From Affinundibacterium flavidum (GTDB lineage Bacteria > Pseudomonadota > Gammaproteobacteria > Burkholderiales > Burkholderiaceae_D): DNA of 64,000 nt. This document shows positions 1-14,300 of the stretch, one piece after another; the first letter of the stretch is position 1; every line of letters starts with the position of its first letter. A model generated the notes under the pieces. It did not search any database, was not told the origin of the DNA, and was given only the letters and a program-made list of their open reading frames with translations. The DNA lies in assembly GCF_014284175.1 (NCBI RefSeq), contig NZ_JACOGA010000015.1:71102-135101 (forward strand). Reading direction: 5' to 3'. The position numbers were made by a program, and so were the translations under genes.

Positions 1-2340
1 GTCCTCTGCCAAAGTCACCGCTTGATTGCTCAAGGTCGGTGCATCATTAACTGCAGCGACCGTCAAACTCACAGTCGCTTCATTTGAATCGACCGTACCA
101 TCGTTGACCACATAGCTGAAGGAATCAACAACATTGTAGTTTGCCGCTGGCGTGTACGTGAAGCTACCATTCGCGTTGATCGTGATCGTACCGTGCGCTG
201 GTTGCGTTATGACACGTGCCGTTAATACGTCGCCATCGATATCTGCTGCTGTGACGAATGGCAGAATCGTGATGGTGCTGTCCTCTGCCAAAGTCACCGC
301 TTGATCGCTCAAGGTTGGTGCATCGTTGACTGCTGTCACTGTCAAGCTCACTGCCGCTTCATTTGAATCGACCGTGCCATCATTAACCACGTAGCTGAAA
401 GAATCAGTACCGTTATAATTCGCCGCTGGCGTGTACGTGAAGCTACCATTCGCGTTGACCGTGATCGTACCGTGTGCTGGTTGCGTTACTATGCGAGCCG
501 TTAATGCATCACCATCAATATCCGCCGCTGTGACGAGTGGCAGAATCGTAATCGTGCTGTCTTCTGCCAAAGTCACCGCTTGATTGCTCAAGATTGGTGC
601 ATCGTTGACTGCTGTCACTGTCAAGCTCACTGCCGCTTCATTTGAATCGACCGTGCCATCGTTAACTACATAGCTGAAAGAATCAGTGCCGTTATAGTTC
701 GCAGCTGGCGTATATGTGAAGCTGCCGTTGGCGTTGATCGTGATCGTACCGTGCGCTGGTTGCGTTACTACGCGAGCCGTTAAGACATCTCCATCGATAT
801 CTGCCGCTGTCACGAATGGCAAGATTGTGATGGTGCTGTCCTCTGCCAAAGTCACCGCTTGATTGCTCAAGGTCGGCGCATCATTGACTGCAGTGACCGT
901 CAAACTCACAGTCGCTTCATTTGAATCGACCGTACCATCGTTGACCACATAGCTGAAAGAATCAACGCCGTTGTAATTCGCCGCTGGCGTGTACGTGAAG
1001 CTGCCGTTGGCATTGATTGTGATCATACCGTGAGCTGGTTGCGTTACGATGCGAGCGGTTAATGCATCACCATCAATATCGTTCGCCGTGACAAATGGCA
1101 AGATCGTTACTGCGGTGTCTTCGGCAAGCGTGAAGTCTTGGTTGCCCAAAACGGGGGCATCATTCACCGCAGCCACATTCAGATTCACTGTCGCTAATGC
1201 CGAATCAACTGCACCATCGTTGACAACATAGGTGAAGCTATCGTTGCCATTGTAGTTCGCCCCTGGTGTATAGGTGAAAGTGCCATCGGCATTCACCGTC
1301 ACCGTGCCATGTGCAGCTTGCGTGACGATACGAACACTGATTGCATCTCCATCGACGTCAATTACTTTATTCGTCCAATTAATGTTGACACTGGTATCTT
1401 CATCTAAAGCCACAATACTGTCTGAAACAGTCGCTGCATGGTTGACGTGTTCTACGTGCAGACTGATAGTCGCTTCTTGTGAATTAAGCTTACCGTCATT
1501 CAATACGAAACGGATACTGTCGTCGCCATGGAAGTTCTGCGCGGGTACATAGGTGTAAGTACCATCGGCATTGTTAATCAAACTTCCGTGTGTTGGTTGC
1601 GCCGTGATCGTCGCTATCAACGCATCACCTTCTGCATCACTACCGAATAATCCCGCTTTGGCGAAGTTGATGTTGATACTGCCGTCTTCCAACAGTTCCA
1701 ATTGAACATTGTTCGCAACAGGTGCCGTATTCGCTGGCACTACCGTGAAATGGAGCGTTACCATCGCAGAACTTGCATTGACGCCGCTACCATCCGTATT
1801 CGTATCGACCACGTGGAAGCTGACACTATCCGTACCAGCGTAATCGACATTCGCGGTATATGTCCAACTACCATCTGCATTCACGACCACACTACCATGC
1901 TCTGGCGGTGTATCGATGACGGCATGTAAGACGTCGCCATCTATATCGCTCGCTTGGCTCAGGTCTAATGGATGAATATCCGCCCCCTTGCCAGCCGTCA
2001 CTGTCATCGCCAAGCTATCGCCTGTTACCACCGGAGCGTGATTCACATGATGCACATTGAGCGTGACGGTCGCTTGATTCGACAGGCGACCATCGACCGT
2101 GGTGGTGTAGGTGAAACTATCTGCCCCATAAAAATGCGGTGCAGGTGTATAGCTGATCGTCCCATCAGCATTCACCACAATACTGCCGTGAGTTGGCTGA
2201 TTCACGATCGCCAATTGTGCCGCAGTATGATCGACACCTCCACCGAGCAAATCATTGCCCAGCACGTTGATCGTCGTGCTGACATCTTCATTCGTATTCA
2301 CCGCATCATCGAAAGCAACTGGGTCTTGCACCAACTTAAT
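1..2340 (-). repeat. VCBS/cadherin-like tandem repeats, 279-bp unit at the left end
   Basis: Inside the giant gene, about eight consecutive modules share the pattern NDAPxL...EDxxVTI...DxDGDxLTARxVTQPAHG, then NANGSFTYTP and DSFxYVVNDGTVDS. At the left end the same block starts at 1, 280, 559, 838 and 1,117, an exact period of 279 bp (93 residues). The copies from 1 to about 1,110 are nearly identical at the DNA level, while those above 1,160 have diverged. This indicates recent duplication or homogenisation of the distal units. The array continues past the window edge. Such modules usually form stalk-like beta-sandwich chains that bind calcium at their junctions. Confidence 0.92.
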
Positions 2341-5300
2341 ATCGCGCAAGGAGATACGGCTACCCTGTGCACCAAAGCCCATCAAATCGAAGGACAAGGT
2401 AACTGGTGTACCTGTCACCAAACCATGGCTTTCATTCACTGCCTGCTGCAAATCAACGAAGTAAGTATCCGTGCCATCTGCATTATGAACTTTGCGAATC
2501 GAGCTCGACTTATTCTCCGTGCCATCACTCTGAATATTCAAAATCGCGTCACTATGCGTCAAGCCATTCGTACCCGCAACTGACAGACCAGTATTCGCGT
2601 TCAACAGCGCAACTTCAAAGGCATCGTCTGGACCGAACTCAGAACCGTCTTCATCGACACCATTGGTTTGCATATTGTTGGCAACTGTGAAGCTTAGGTA
2701 GCGGTCGCCTTGATGGACTGCGAATGATTGCGTCAAATGAGCATCAGCTTGATCATTTTCACCAAGAATGATAGTGCCATGATCAGTCGTGATACTGCCT
2801 TGTGCCTGCCAATTTTCGAGACCTCCAGGTTGATTCTCACTCATCACTCTGACATACCTTGCAGGTTGTCTTTGCGACAATACATGGTTTTCAACTCCAC
2901 CACTCTGGACCAAAGTTTCAAAACTCTCACTCTGAGTGTTAGCCTGTAGCTCAACAAATATTCCCTCGATATCGGATTGAGAAGGAAGTCGGCGTGTACC
3001 GGGCACCAAATATTCATTCATAAGATCATTCGACTGAACATCATGCCCAAGTCCAATAACATGTCCTAGTTCATGTGCCAAAACAGTTAACAAATCGATT
3101 TTTCCAAATGCATCGCTACCAAGATTAGATGTAAATGAAGTAGCGCTCTCGTGACTATTAAATTCCTCACTAATTTGAGGTGTTTGATCTACAAACCATC
3201 CCCACCCAGCACCGTTCTCCGACAAGAATATTTTCCCATCCTGTGAATATGCAGCAACCCCTTCCGGTAATTTCGCAACAGAAAAACGGATACCATCAAG
3301 AACCTCTTGTGAGATACCCGCTCTCAACCAAAATAGTTTTGCAGCTGCAAAAGTTAATTCAACACTTTCTTCCGAAATGGGCGCGTATGAACCTCCACCT
3401 TCAAGATTGGGAACTAATTGTGTTGCTGGCCCCGTGGTGCCAGCTGGAAATTGCTGTGGTGAAAACTGTGCTCGCAGTACTGCAACGAGGTGTTTCAAAT
3501 ATGCATCCATATTCTTAAGTTCTACAGTGGCATTTTTCGAATCATACAACGCATCACCTGTCGACCAACTCAACATTTTGATCTGATAGTCGCTTGCAAC
3601 ATTTCCGCCTTTTGGTTTCACCCCTCGCATAAAACTTGGTCCAAAATTTGCACTACCGGTGTTTTGCTTATATTCGTCGCCAAGACCCAATGTATGTGCA
3701 GTCTCATGCGCCAACGTGGTACCAAATTCCATGCCAAGTTCACGGAACGTACTCGCAGCTGTCTGCCTTAAATGTGCATCGGTAACGAAAGTGACTTCTT
3801 TTTGCGGCCCATAGTCATGCATATACTTTTGCACCACGTACCTTTGTTGAGATGGCGCGAAACTTTTCAAGGGGGCGTAGTTATTATCGATCAATTTTCT
3901 AACTACACTAGGAACATACCCTGCTGTAGCATGCGCCGCTGCGACATCACGACGTAGTTGGATTTTCATGTTCGGATCGGATTTATATTTAGCCTTTGCT
4001 TGAGCAAAGGTAAACTGTTCAACCTTCACTTTTGTAAAAGACGAACTTGATCCCGCACCCCAATTCCAACTAAAGCTGTTACGATTTTTAAAGTCCTTAT
4101 AAATTTCGTTCAAACCAGCTTCCATTCCTGCTTGGAATTCAGCCTTCGCTTTACTATCCCATTTTTGGGTTCCAAAATTATCGATAAAGTGCTGATACAG
4201 GCCTCCCAGTTTCGGATCTAACGGATTTCCGTCCTCTCCATTGGTGCCACCTTGAAGATTTTTTGTCGCCTTAACGCCATCCAAATCCCATAAAGCATAC
4301 TTCGAGTTCGCCTTCCATTTCATTAACTCTACTTTATACTTTTCTAGGGAGTTCCAGATTTCATCCAAATTCACATCCACACTACGCGGTGCCATTCCTG
4401 TTCCTTGAAGTGTGTATTTTTCTAACGCCTCAACTCTCAATTTATTGCCTTCATCATCCAATGGACGACGAATTTCTAACATAGCTGTATCAGTTCCAGC
4501 ACCTTTTTTGTACGGAGACTCTGGTGTGTATTCAAGTTTCGTGATGCCTTTATTGCTTGTACCAACCCTAAAGCGGTTTTTCGGATCAACAATTTTTAAA
4601 TCATAATTCTTGGGATTAAAAACTCGCAATTCTCGCGTCTGCCCTGGAACGGTATCCATGAAACTAAGTAATTTGTTTCGAGAATCGTCAGTCAAATCGG
4701 CGATATACGTTACGATCTTCTCAGCTATTGGCTTTGTTGTCGCAACACCTTTCGTCACTCCAAAGACTTGAATTTTTGCATCATCAATCATCATCTCCGC
4801 ATCATAAAATTGCTGAAGTGTCTTGGATAAAATTTTGTCTTTCCCTAAATCAGGCGTAAGTTTGATTTTCAACTCACTATTGGCAAGGATTTCTTTCTCT
4901 TCATAAATAACATTTTCTTTCTTTTCATCCGATGAATGACTCACACCTTTATCATCAACCCACTGCAAAAATCTATTTGGTGCAACTACAACTTTGACAA
5001 ATATAGATACCTTTGATGAGTTCTTTATAGTTAAAAATTCGTTTGTTGCTTTCAACTCTGGTGCAGGTTCCGATGCAGGCACCGGTGCAGGCGTAGGCGT
5101 AGGCGTAGGCGATGAAGCGCTTGAACTTGAAGTATTTGACGCATTTTGCAAATCATCAAGAAATATTTCAGGGTCTGTATTATTTGTCGGCAGAGAGCTC
5201 TCGACGTTATCATCGGAAAGCAAGATATACTTATCATTTTCTATACCACTGGTATCTGTAACTCCTACACCTTTATGCGCAAAAATAGTCCCAGCAGGTG

Positions 5301-8300
5301 CGTAAGAACCAACCTCAATACGTTGTTCATTGAAAATTGATTCATCTCGTTGATCAGTAAATTTAATGTGATGAATCTCTCTATCTTTATCCGTCATCGC
5401 TAAGGCCGCATCGATCAAAGCACCTACGTTCCACACATGGGTTTGATGATCTTTTGAGATATTAGGATTGTCAGTACCAAATTTACCGTACAGTTGCCCA
5501 AGCAAAACTTTTCCATCTTCAGAAAGGCTGAGGCCTCGAATTCCGTAGCCATCTAATGGTAATGTAGCGCCAAGATACTTGGGCTCCCCCTTCTTTCCAA
5601 AAGGGTCTTGCACAATACCAATCTTCCCACCAACGGCAACCTTCTTAGCGCTTACGCTGCCACCGACCATAATCGGAGGTCCCATTGGTGTAAATAGGAA
5701 CATGGGAGCTTCAAACATCGCACGGTAGTATGGATCATTAAAGTTCAAATTATCGTCAGCAACGATGGCATATTGCACACCGTCTTTTTCGATCAATACT
5801 GCACTGTCCGCGCGTTGAATGTCTAACCTATCGACAGAAATACGTTTTTGCCCCATTGAAATTGGCGTCATCACAGCTTGCGTTATTTTGCCTTTTTCAC
5901 CTCGCGTCAATTTTAAGGTCGCCAACCCCTTATTGTAGTCAAGTACGTTGCTGATTAAGAACTGATCTGGGTCAGAAGTCGCGCTAATCGATTGCGGAAA
6001 CTTTCCGCTAATGTTGTCGCTAGTTGAAGGAACGATAAATGGTGTATCTATCTTACCCGTCTTTAGATTAAGTGAATCAAGATCAAAAACAAAGAGATCG
6101 CCGCGTTTACTCACATTGCCTAATGCAACAGAGGCTCGATCTTTTGGAACTGCAACAACCAAAGTTCTACCGTCTGGCCCCACTGCCATTCCGGCAACAC
6201 CATTGGCACTATTCTCGACACCAGATCCTTTCAACACGACAAATTTAGGTTTTACGCTAAATGGGTTTTCTTTTTTCGGCGTAAGATCTATTGCAATTAA
6301 TCGAGCATTGCTCTTTCCAGAACTTGCAGTACTGCCTTCGCCTGCAATTAATAAATTACCCACTGCAGCCAAACTTACAATACTCTGTCCACCATCAATA
6401 GTTATGGTATCAATAAGTTTTCGACTAATTGTATCGATTACATAAATCTGCCCCTTACCACCAACATACAGTCTACTTAAATCTCCCGAAAATGCTAAAG
6501 GTTGAGCTTTCGTACCAATCTGGTAAGTACCATCTAATTCGTTAGAACCTAACATGCTTACAAGAGCCACTTCGTTTCCGAAAGGTTTGTTTTCTCTGAA
6601 GAAGGTAACACCTCTTCGAGTTAAGGCAGCACCAATATCAGGCTTGGGGCTTACCAATACGTTATTTCCGTAAAATTCGGATGGTTCACCCTTTTTTAGC
6701 GAACCATTTCCTTTTACCTTAATATTATCTATTACTCTGACAAGCTGCCAGCGAACACTTCCAATTGCAAACTTTGGTGGTACTTGAACGTTCAATACTC
6801 CCTGAACTTCCCCTCCGAATGTCTGTACGTCTTCGTACGTATCATCAGAAAAAACAGCACGAGCTACGATTTTCCCAATATTTTGTCCAGGGTCAGGATT
6901 TGAAATCGTAAATTTTAGTTGCGCCGTCGCGTCATCAAATTCAGCCTTCGTGATATTGGGTACAACGACTCTGTTATCGCCAATACCTACCGGTGGCGCA
7001 ATTTTTCCAATGTCTACGATAATAGTGTCGCCGTTCGCTACTTTTGGAAGAGTGAAGTTAGCAAACTGCGGTTGCCCGAGATGGTAGTTCACTGCTGTTC
7101 CCTGCTCGGACATTGACGCAACTATGCCGATCATATCGCAGGTTATCGCGGTCTTCATTTTTTCGTTCTCATAGGCGAATGCTAATCCGCCGATATTGAC
7201 CATATCACTCCAGCCATTCATGAGTTCAAATTTGTCTTTAAATGGAATACCTTTAATACGCTTCAGGACAACATACTCGCCTGATTCATCGGGGCCGTTG
7301 TAAGGCGGACTGCTAGTGCGGGCAATGCCGTCTGCTCCGATCACACCATTATCGATTAACCACCAAACTAGTTTTGTACTGCCATCTGGCTGAGGGAAAT
7401 TACCTTTGCGCAGGAACCAAACTTCTTCGCCTGCATCAACTGCCATATTGTGTTGAACTGGAATTGCTAGTTGCATTGGTAATCGAGTATCTGTGCTACC
7501 GATATCAAGACGGAAAGCGCCGACCGCTTGCAACATATTCGATGCAGGAATATCAATGCCTGTGATACTAATCAATTGCTCCGTATCAATACGTTTAATC
7601 GATACATTGACATTTTCAACCAAAGCACCTGCTCCAATTTGTACAGTCTCTCCCGTAGAGCTAGAAACAACGCCGCCATGGGCAGCCGTTACTGCGACTC
7701 CACGTGTTGCACCTGTATCTTGATCTTCACTCAATTGCGCAGTTTCTACCGTGAGTGTAATGTCACTTTGTCCAAGGCCTTGCTGAATAATGGATCGGTC
7801 TTCATCAAGCGCTGTCGTTAGATGAATCACGCTGATTGTCACAGTTCCACGACGCAAGGCAGTAATGACACCCGTTGCACTAACTGTCGCAACAGACTCA
7901 TCACTACTGACATAACGTGTTCCCGTTGGATAGGCTTCATAAATCGCTTGCGCATAACCATCATCCTTCAACACTTTGATCTGACGTGATCCACCCGGCA
8001 CCAAAGCCAGTGTGGTTGGATAAAGATTCGGTGCGAATACCAAAGGCTCTAGTTGTTCTCCATCACTTTCATCACCTATCACCTCGATACTTGCTGGGTT
8101 GACGTTAAACGCAGAAACCGTCTGAATGGTATGCCCTGCCCCATCTGCATGACTCACCTGAATCATTGCAGACCCTTCTGCATTTGCATGTACGGTCGTT
8201 ACCCCATCTTGTGTATTAACATTAATGGCGTTTGGCCCTACGTAACCCAATGAGGCGATCTCTGGTGTACTGATCTGCAGGTAGCCTGCATTACCGTCCA

Positions 8301-11300
8301 AGCTTACGCCTGCCTCATCTTCAAAATCTGCTGTCGCATGTAAAGCGATGGTTTGTCCTACCTGCAGATTCGGAAGAGCTGCCAAATGCAAAGCAACCAA
8401 CTTCGCCCCACTAACATTCACGCCCATTTCAATCGGTGCACCTACCGCAAAGCCATCATCGGCTTGTACCGTGATCGTGGCATGACCCGCATAACCCACT
8501 TCGGGTGTAAACAAGACTGTCACCCCATCGGCTGCCAAGCGGGCTGTGCCATGTGTAGCACCGATCACGCGCCAGAACACCACGTCATTTTCTGTATCTT
8601 TGACAAACTGATTGAGCGCCACGCTGCCAGATAAATCTGTGTGGGTTTTGACTGCCGTATTGAGCTTATCTGGCGTTGCAGTTGAACTCAGTTGTGGCGC
8701 AAAGTTGGTGCGAACGCCAAAGTTGGCATACAACTCTTGGCGATCGGTCGCATTCAACACGCCATTACCATCAATATCAGCAAGGCGAATTGCCGCTGCA
8801 TCGTTGTCGCGTAGGGCTTGTTCAAACATGGCGCTGTCGACACCATCGACGTTACCGTCATGGTTGAGGTCACCTGCCATACTCACCTTGACTGCGGCGT
8901 GACCACTACCCGTGAGTTTGAGTAATTTCAAGCCTGCTTCTGTGATGGCAATGATGCTGGTTGTGCGGTTGCCTGAGCGTGTTTGTCCCAACAAGCTGGC
9001 ATCGGTCATTTGCAGTTGGACATCGTCGCCTTCGATTTCAACCACTAAAAGAATCTTACCTGTCGCACCTGCCACTTTAATGCTGGACGCCAATTCGCTG
9101 TCACGAATCGTATACGCCAAGTTGATGGCGTTACCTGCAATGAGATCACCACTCCAAGTATTGCTTGGCTGGGCAACACCGCCATTGCTGACCCAATTGA
9201 CCATGGCACCTAAATTGGCCGTGATGGTGTCAGCAATCAGGCTACCGTCTTGGTGGTAGCCGATTTGTGTACCCGCATCGGTACTGCCTAGAGTACGGGC
9301 TAAGATTAAACGTCCTTGTGCGTCATAACGGTAGGCGATTGCTACACCATGATTGTTTGCACCAGCCGAGCCACTGCTTGAGCCGCTAGTTGGACCATTG
9401 ACTTGAATGACTTGACCTTGATCATTACGGATAAAGTTGACTCGCGTTGCTGGGCTACCGACTAAGGCCACACCTGCGTCACTGATTTGCCATTGTTGGC
9501 CATCCGCGAAATCGATGCGTTGGATATTGCCGTTAGCATCTAATTGATAACGTGTGCCGTCTGGTCCCGTTAGCGTGTAGGCCTGTGGCTGCCATGGTAG
9601 ACCAGTATTTTGGTCATACAGACGACTACCTTGTGCCTGTAAAGCGGGAGACTCAACAGTGAGCCCATTTTGGGTGTCTATCGTCGTGGCAACGAGTGTC
9701 CAGCCTTGGCTGGCAGCATTGGCGACAAAGCTTGGATGCAAGATGCTAGGTGCCGAACTTGCACTACTACCACTGGCCATTTTTTCTTTGCTGGTGGTCA
9801 ACGTGAAGCTTAAGTTTTTCAGCGCAGTATTGGCATTGGTATTGGCTACCGTCAAGAATGCTGGCACTTGCAACCAGACTCGTGCACCTTGGTTCCAGGG
9901 CGCGAACGCTCCTAAACCATCTTGGACGATCTGGTCATGTGTTAGTTGGGTATCAAATAGACTGAGGTTCCAATTGCCAAGTGCGTTGGCAGATGTGGCA
10001 ACTTGGCTGCCGGAATCAAGATTGCGGTTGAGGGCAAATTGATGGTTCCCCAATTGGAACAAGGCGTCTGTTGCACTTGCCTGGTTCAAGGCTTTGTTAC
10101 CAGAATCGATCACGAGACGGCTGGTGATTTCACTGGTTCGTCCCGATACATCCCATGCGCTCAAGCGTAACTGATAGCTGCCGTTGGCGAACATGGCGGG
10201 ATCTATGCTGCCGACGTCGAGTAATCCATTCTGAGCCATGGCTTCGGTGTTGGCATGGGCAACCGTCATCCAATTGCTTTGTACGCCAACACCAAAAGAA
10301 ACTGCTGGGGCGATTTCTAACTTCCAGCCCATCAATTGAGCTTCACTAATGCGGGCTTGAATACTGCTCAATTGCGCAATAGTCAACGGCATGGTGACGC
10401 TAGAACTGCCTTGTAAAGCACCACCCCATGTGAGCGTCGGTGCCGTACTGTCTTGCGGATTGCGTACACGAATGGTTTGTACGGTAGTGCCTACAAATCC
10501 ATCAATATCCGTGGCGGTTACGCGCAACTCTATCAATCCTGCATGCTCTGGCGTGACATAGACACGACCACTGGCATCTAAACTGACATTGGTCCATGCG
10601 TTCCAGCTGACTGCACCCGTCATGGCATCGATGTTTTGCGTACGGGATTGTGCTTGTACGGTATTGATTGCGCCATAGCTATTCGCACGGATTGTCGCTA
10701 ACACGCGCTGGCCTGGCAGAACTGGAGTCGATGGTGTCAGGTCGACCAAGGCGCTTGGTTGATTACCGCTGGCATCACTCACTACCCGCAGCGTGAAGCT
10801 TTCTGTGACGACGTTTTTACCGTCACTGACATGTGCATAGATAACGAAGTCACCCATCTGACCTGGGCCAGGTATCCAATGGAAATCGCCACTGAGAGGA
10901 TCGTAGCTTGCGCCTTCTGGCATGTGATCGAAGCTTACGCTCAATGCTGCCGTTTGTGCTGCACCGTCTGCATCACTGACCGCAATGGCGTTACCTGCTT
11001 GATTCAAAGAGGAAGCGCGAATGATCGGGATGCTGAAGTTTTGACCGACGATCAAGGCATGGTTGTTGACCTTGATTTGTGGCTCACGATTGACATCGAG
11101 CACACGCACTTTGACTTCGCTGATAGTGCTGAGTTGACCGTCACTTACCGAGAATCTAAAAGTGAATACGCCATTATTGTTGGCAAGATTGTTGACCACA
11201 TTCGCATCTGGCGTCCATTCGAACATGCCTGTACGTTCGTCAAAATAGACACCTGCTGGCGTGTTGGCATCGCGCAGCAAGCTGGCGCTCATGGCATCAC

Positions 11301-14300
11301 TATCAGGATCCACATCATGTAGAACAAAACCTAAAGTCTCGCCCTCATGCACAATTTGAATAGGCATCGGTGTGACCAGAGGGGCCTGATTGACGTTATT
11401 GATGTGTAACTCAATATTTTGTAAGGCAACGCTTGATCCATCACTTGCGCGCAATACGATGCGGTAAGTTCCCATAGGATCTGTACCGATGGTATTAGCA
11501 CCTTTTGTCTGTGCGGCATAGAAGCCTGGTGTCCAACGCAATACGAGTTTCGATTGCCCGTCGCTCACATTGGTGCGCTCCATCAACATACCGGATGGCA
11601 TGCCCGAAACAGTCCAATCTATTGCGTCGAAGTCGCTATCTCGTACAATGATCGTCACATTCATTGGTACACCTTCAGACGCGGCAAACACCGTTGTTGC
11701 TGGGGTATTAACACTTGCTGGCACGTTGGCAATTTGTGTCATGCCACTCGATTGCACCCCTAAAACATCAGGGGCAATATTACTTGCGCGCACCACAATG
11801 CGAACGTCTTTTGAAACGGTGTTTGGCTGTGCCACAAAATTGGCAGGTAAATCAACGCCGGTGTTTTGCGGTGGTAAGCCTCTATCAGTCACTTGCAAAC
11901 TGACGTCATGATTGCCTAACTGATCAGCAGTAGGTGTCCACACGATCCAGGCATGTCCATACTGTGGATCTTGTTCAATCCGTGCACCATTGGGGAGGCC
12001 TTGGGCATCGTAACTTAAGGTATCTTGATCGGCATCGGTGGCGATGATGGGGATACGTAGCTCTTGTCCAACGACCGCCACTGAACGCGCTGGTACATTG
12101 ACCAACGGTGCTTGCGTCAGACTCGTAGCTGAGAGTACGAAACTCGTTGAGGTCGCCAGTGCCTTGCTTGGGTCGCCTCCACCGTCATTGACAGCGATCA
12201 CTGTGATCGTGTAATCACCTCGATCGTAAGTTCCCGGCGCAAAGTGGATTTGTGCCTGTGCGTTGGCACCTGTGCCTGTTTGTATGAATGTCGCAAAACT
12301 TGGTAATCCTAATACACTCAACGTGACTGCCTGACCACCCGGATCAGCAGCTACCACGGGAATATCGAGGACACCACCCACACCGATCGTGGCGTTGCTG
12401 ATATTGGCTAAAACAGGTGAACGATAAGCTTCATCTACAATAATGGCTAATGTGATTTGGCTGAAAGCTGGAATTCCAGTGCCATTACCATCATCAGTCG
12501 CGGTGACAACAACGTTATAAGTACCCGCCTGAGCATAACCTGGTGTCCACCGAATTTCTAAGGTATCTTCATCAAACACCGCGCCTGCAGGCAAACCAGC
12601 AACATGATAGCGCACAGGGGAGATACCATTACCTTCACTCAGAGGCGATTGTGGCGTGAGGCGAATTTTTGGCTCAAAATCTGGATTATCTGGATCATAA
12701 GCAAACACACTGACCTGTAATGGCTGACCTTCCGTAATATGCCATGCTTCTACCGGAGCAAATACCGGAGCACCGTTCTTGTTCAGAACATTGAGTTGTA
12801 GATTTTGTGTGACTTCTGTGGTGATCGGTTCAGTGCCATCATTTCTGACATACGTGGCCGTGACTGTGACTGGAATACTGAAAACGCCGTGCTGATTGTA
12901 ATCAGGCGTCCAGCTAAACCAACCTGTGTCTTCATTCAAGCTTGCACCTGCAGGAGTCCAAGGTGCCGAATAGGTCAAGGTCACGACCGTACCATCTGCC
13001 TGATGATAGACACTGGCGGGTTCACCTGCATGGTGAACGGCACCAGGCAAACTACTGCCCAATTGAATATTAAAGCTATCACCTTCGCGCAATTGCTGTT
13101 GCGCAGGTATCACCAAGACAGGTTTTGCGTAGCCCTGCTGAACACGGATATCGAAGCTGTGTGTCGTGACAGCTTTTCCATCGCTGACAACGACGGTGAC
13201 ATTGCGGTAGTCACCTGCTTGATCGTAGCTAGGTGTCCAGTTCAACATGCCCGTACTAGCGTTATAGCTTGCACCAGCCGGTAAATTACGAACACTGATA
13301 CTCAAAGTATCGCCATTGGCATCTGATACATTAATCGGTAAAGCAAGGGATTGCCCTTCTGTCAGCGTGATATTGCTACCAGTATTGACTACTGGTGCGA
13401 TATTTCCTCCATTGACAGGAATCACAAAGGTCTTTAACGACACGCCGCCACGGCTATCTTGAACACGAATCACAACCTCGGTATTCATCAAATCACGACT
13501 ACTTGGCGTCCACTGTAAGGTCGCCGTATTCGTATAACCAATCGTTGCAGGATTGACGGTTGCACTCGGTGTCAAAGTAAGTCCTAACGGTGCCTTCACA
13601 ATCTGCCAGAAAAACTTAGTCCCGTCAGAATCGCTGGCTTCCAATGTTCCTGTCCATGGTGTTCCTACAGCAGCGCTACCAAATACGATAGAAGGTTCAG
13701 TATCAGTTCCTTGACTTGTAAACAATGTGTTAATGACTGCATACAAGGCTGTCAACTCTGCCTCAGGAAGCGTTGATGGTAGTCCCATGACAGCTAAGAG
13801 ATCAGCGTCAGTTTCAACATCAGAAAAGTCTTTTTGTAAAATCAATGCAGTCAATGCATCTTGTGAACTTAAATGCATTCTTTGCAGCAAACTAGCCAAT
13901 GCCGCAGCATCAATAGACGCAGTTGTCGTCGTCGAATTCGATCCTGCAATTTTCAAACTTGGTGGTTGATTCACAAAAGGAACAGCATAAACACTGTGTC
14001 CCATATTGAATTTAACCAATTGACCGACGGAATCAGTGCTAACCATATTAGCGGCAGGTCTGACCGTAATCGTCTGATTAGCAACGGTCGCACCAACGCG
14101 TAAAATACCACCTTGAGAAGCCAAAGCAGCGCTGAGATCGATCATCCACAATCCCGCTTGTGCGCCACTTCCGAGCGTAGATGGGGCAACCGCGCCACCA
14201 AAGTATTGACCTGGATCGAGCAGCAAAGTCATCGGGCCACGTAAATCATCACTCCCCACATTTTGAATGGTAATGTCGTAACTGACTTCACCCGTGGCGT

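Noticed and set aside
1..1400. Possible CRISPR array because of regular repeats
   Set aside because: The period is 279 bp with no short unique spacers, and the repeats are in-frame protein modules.
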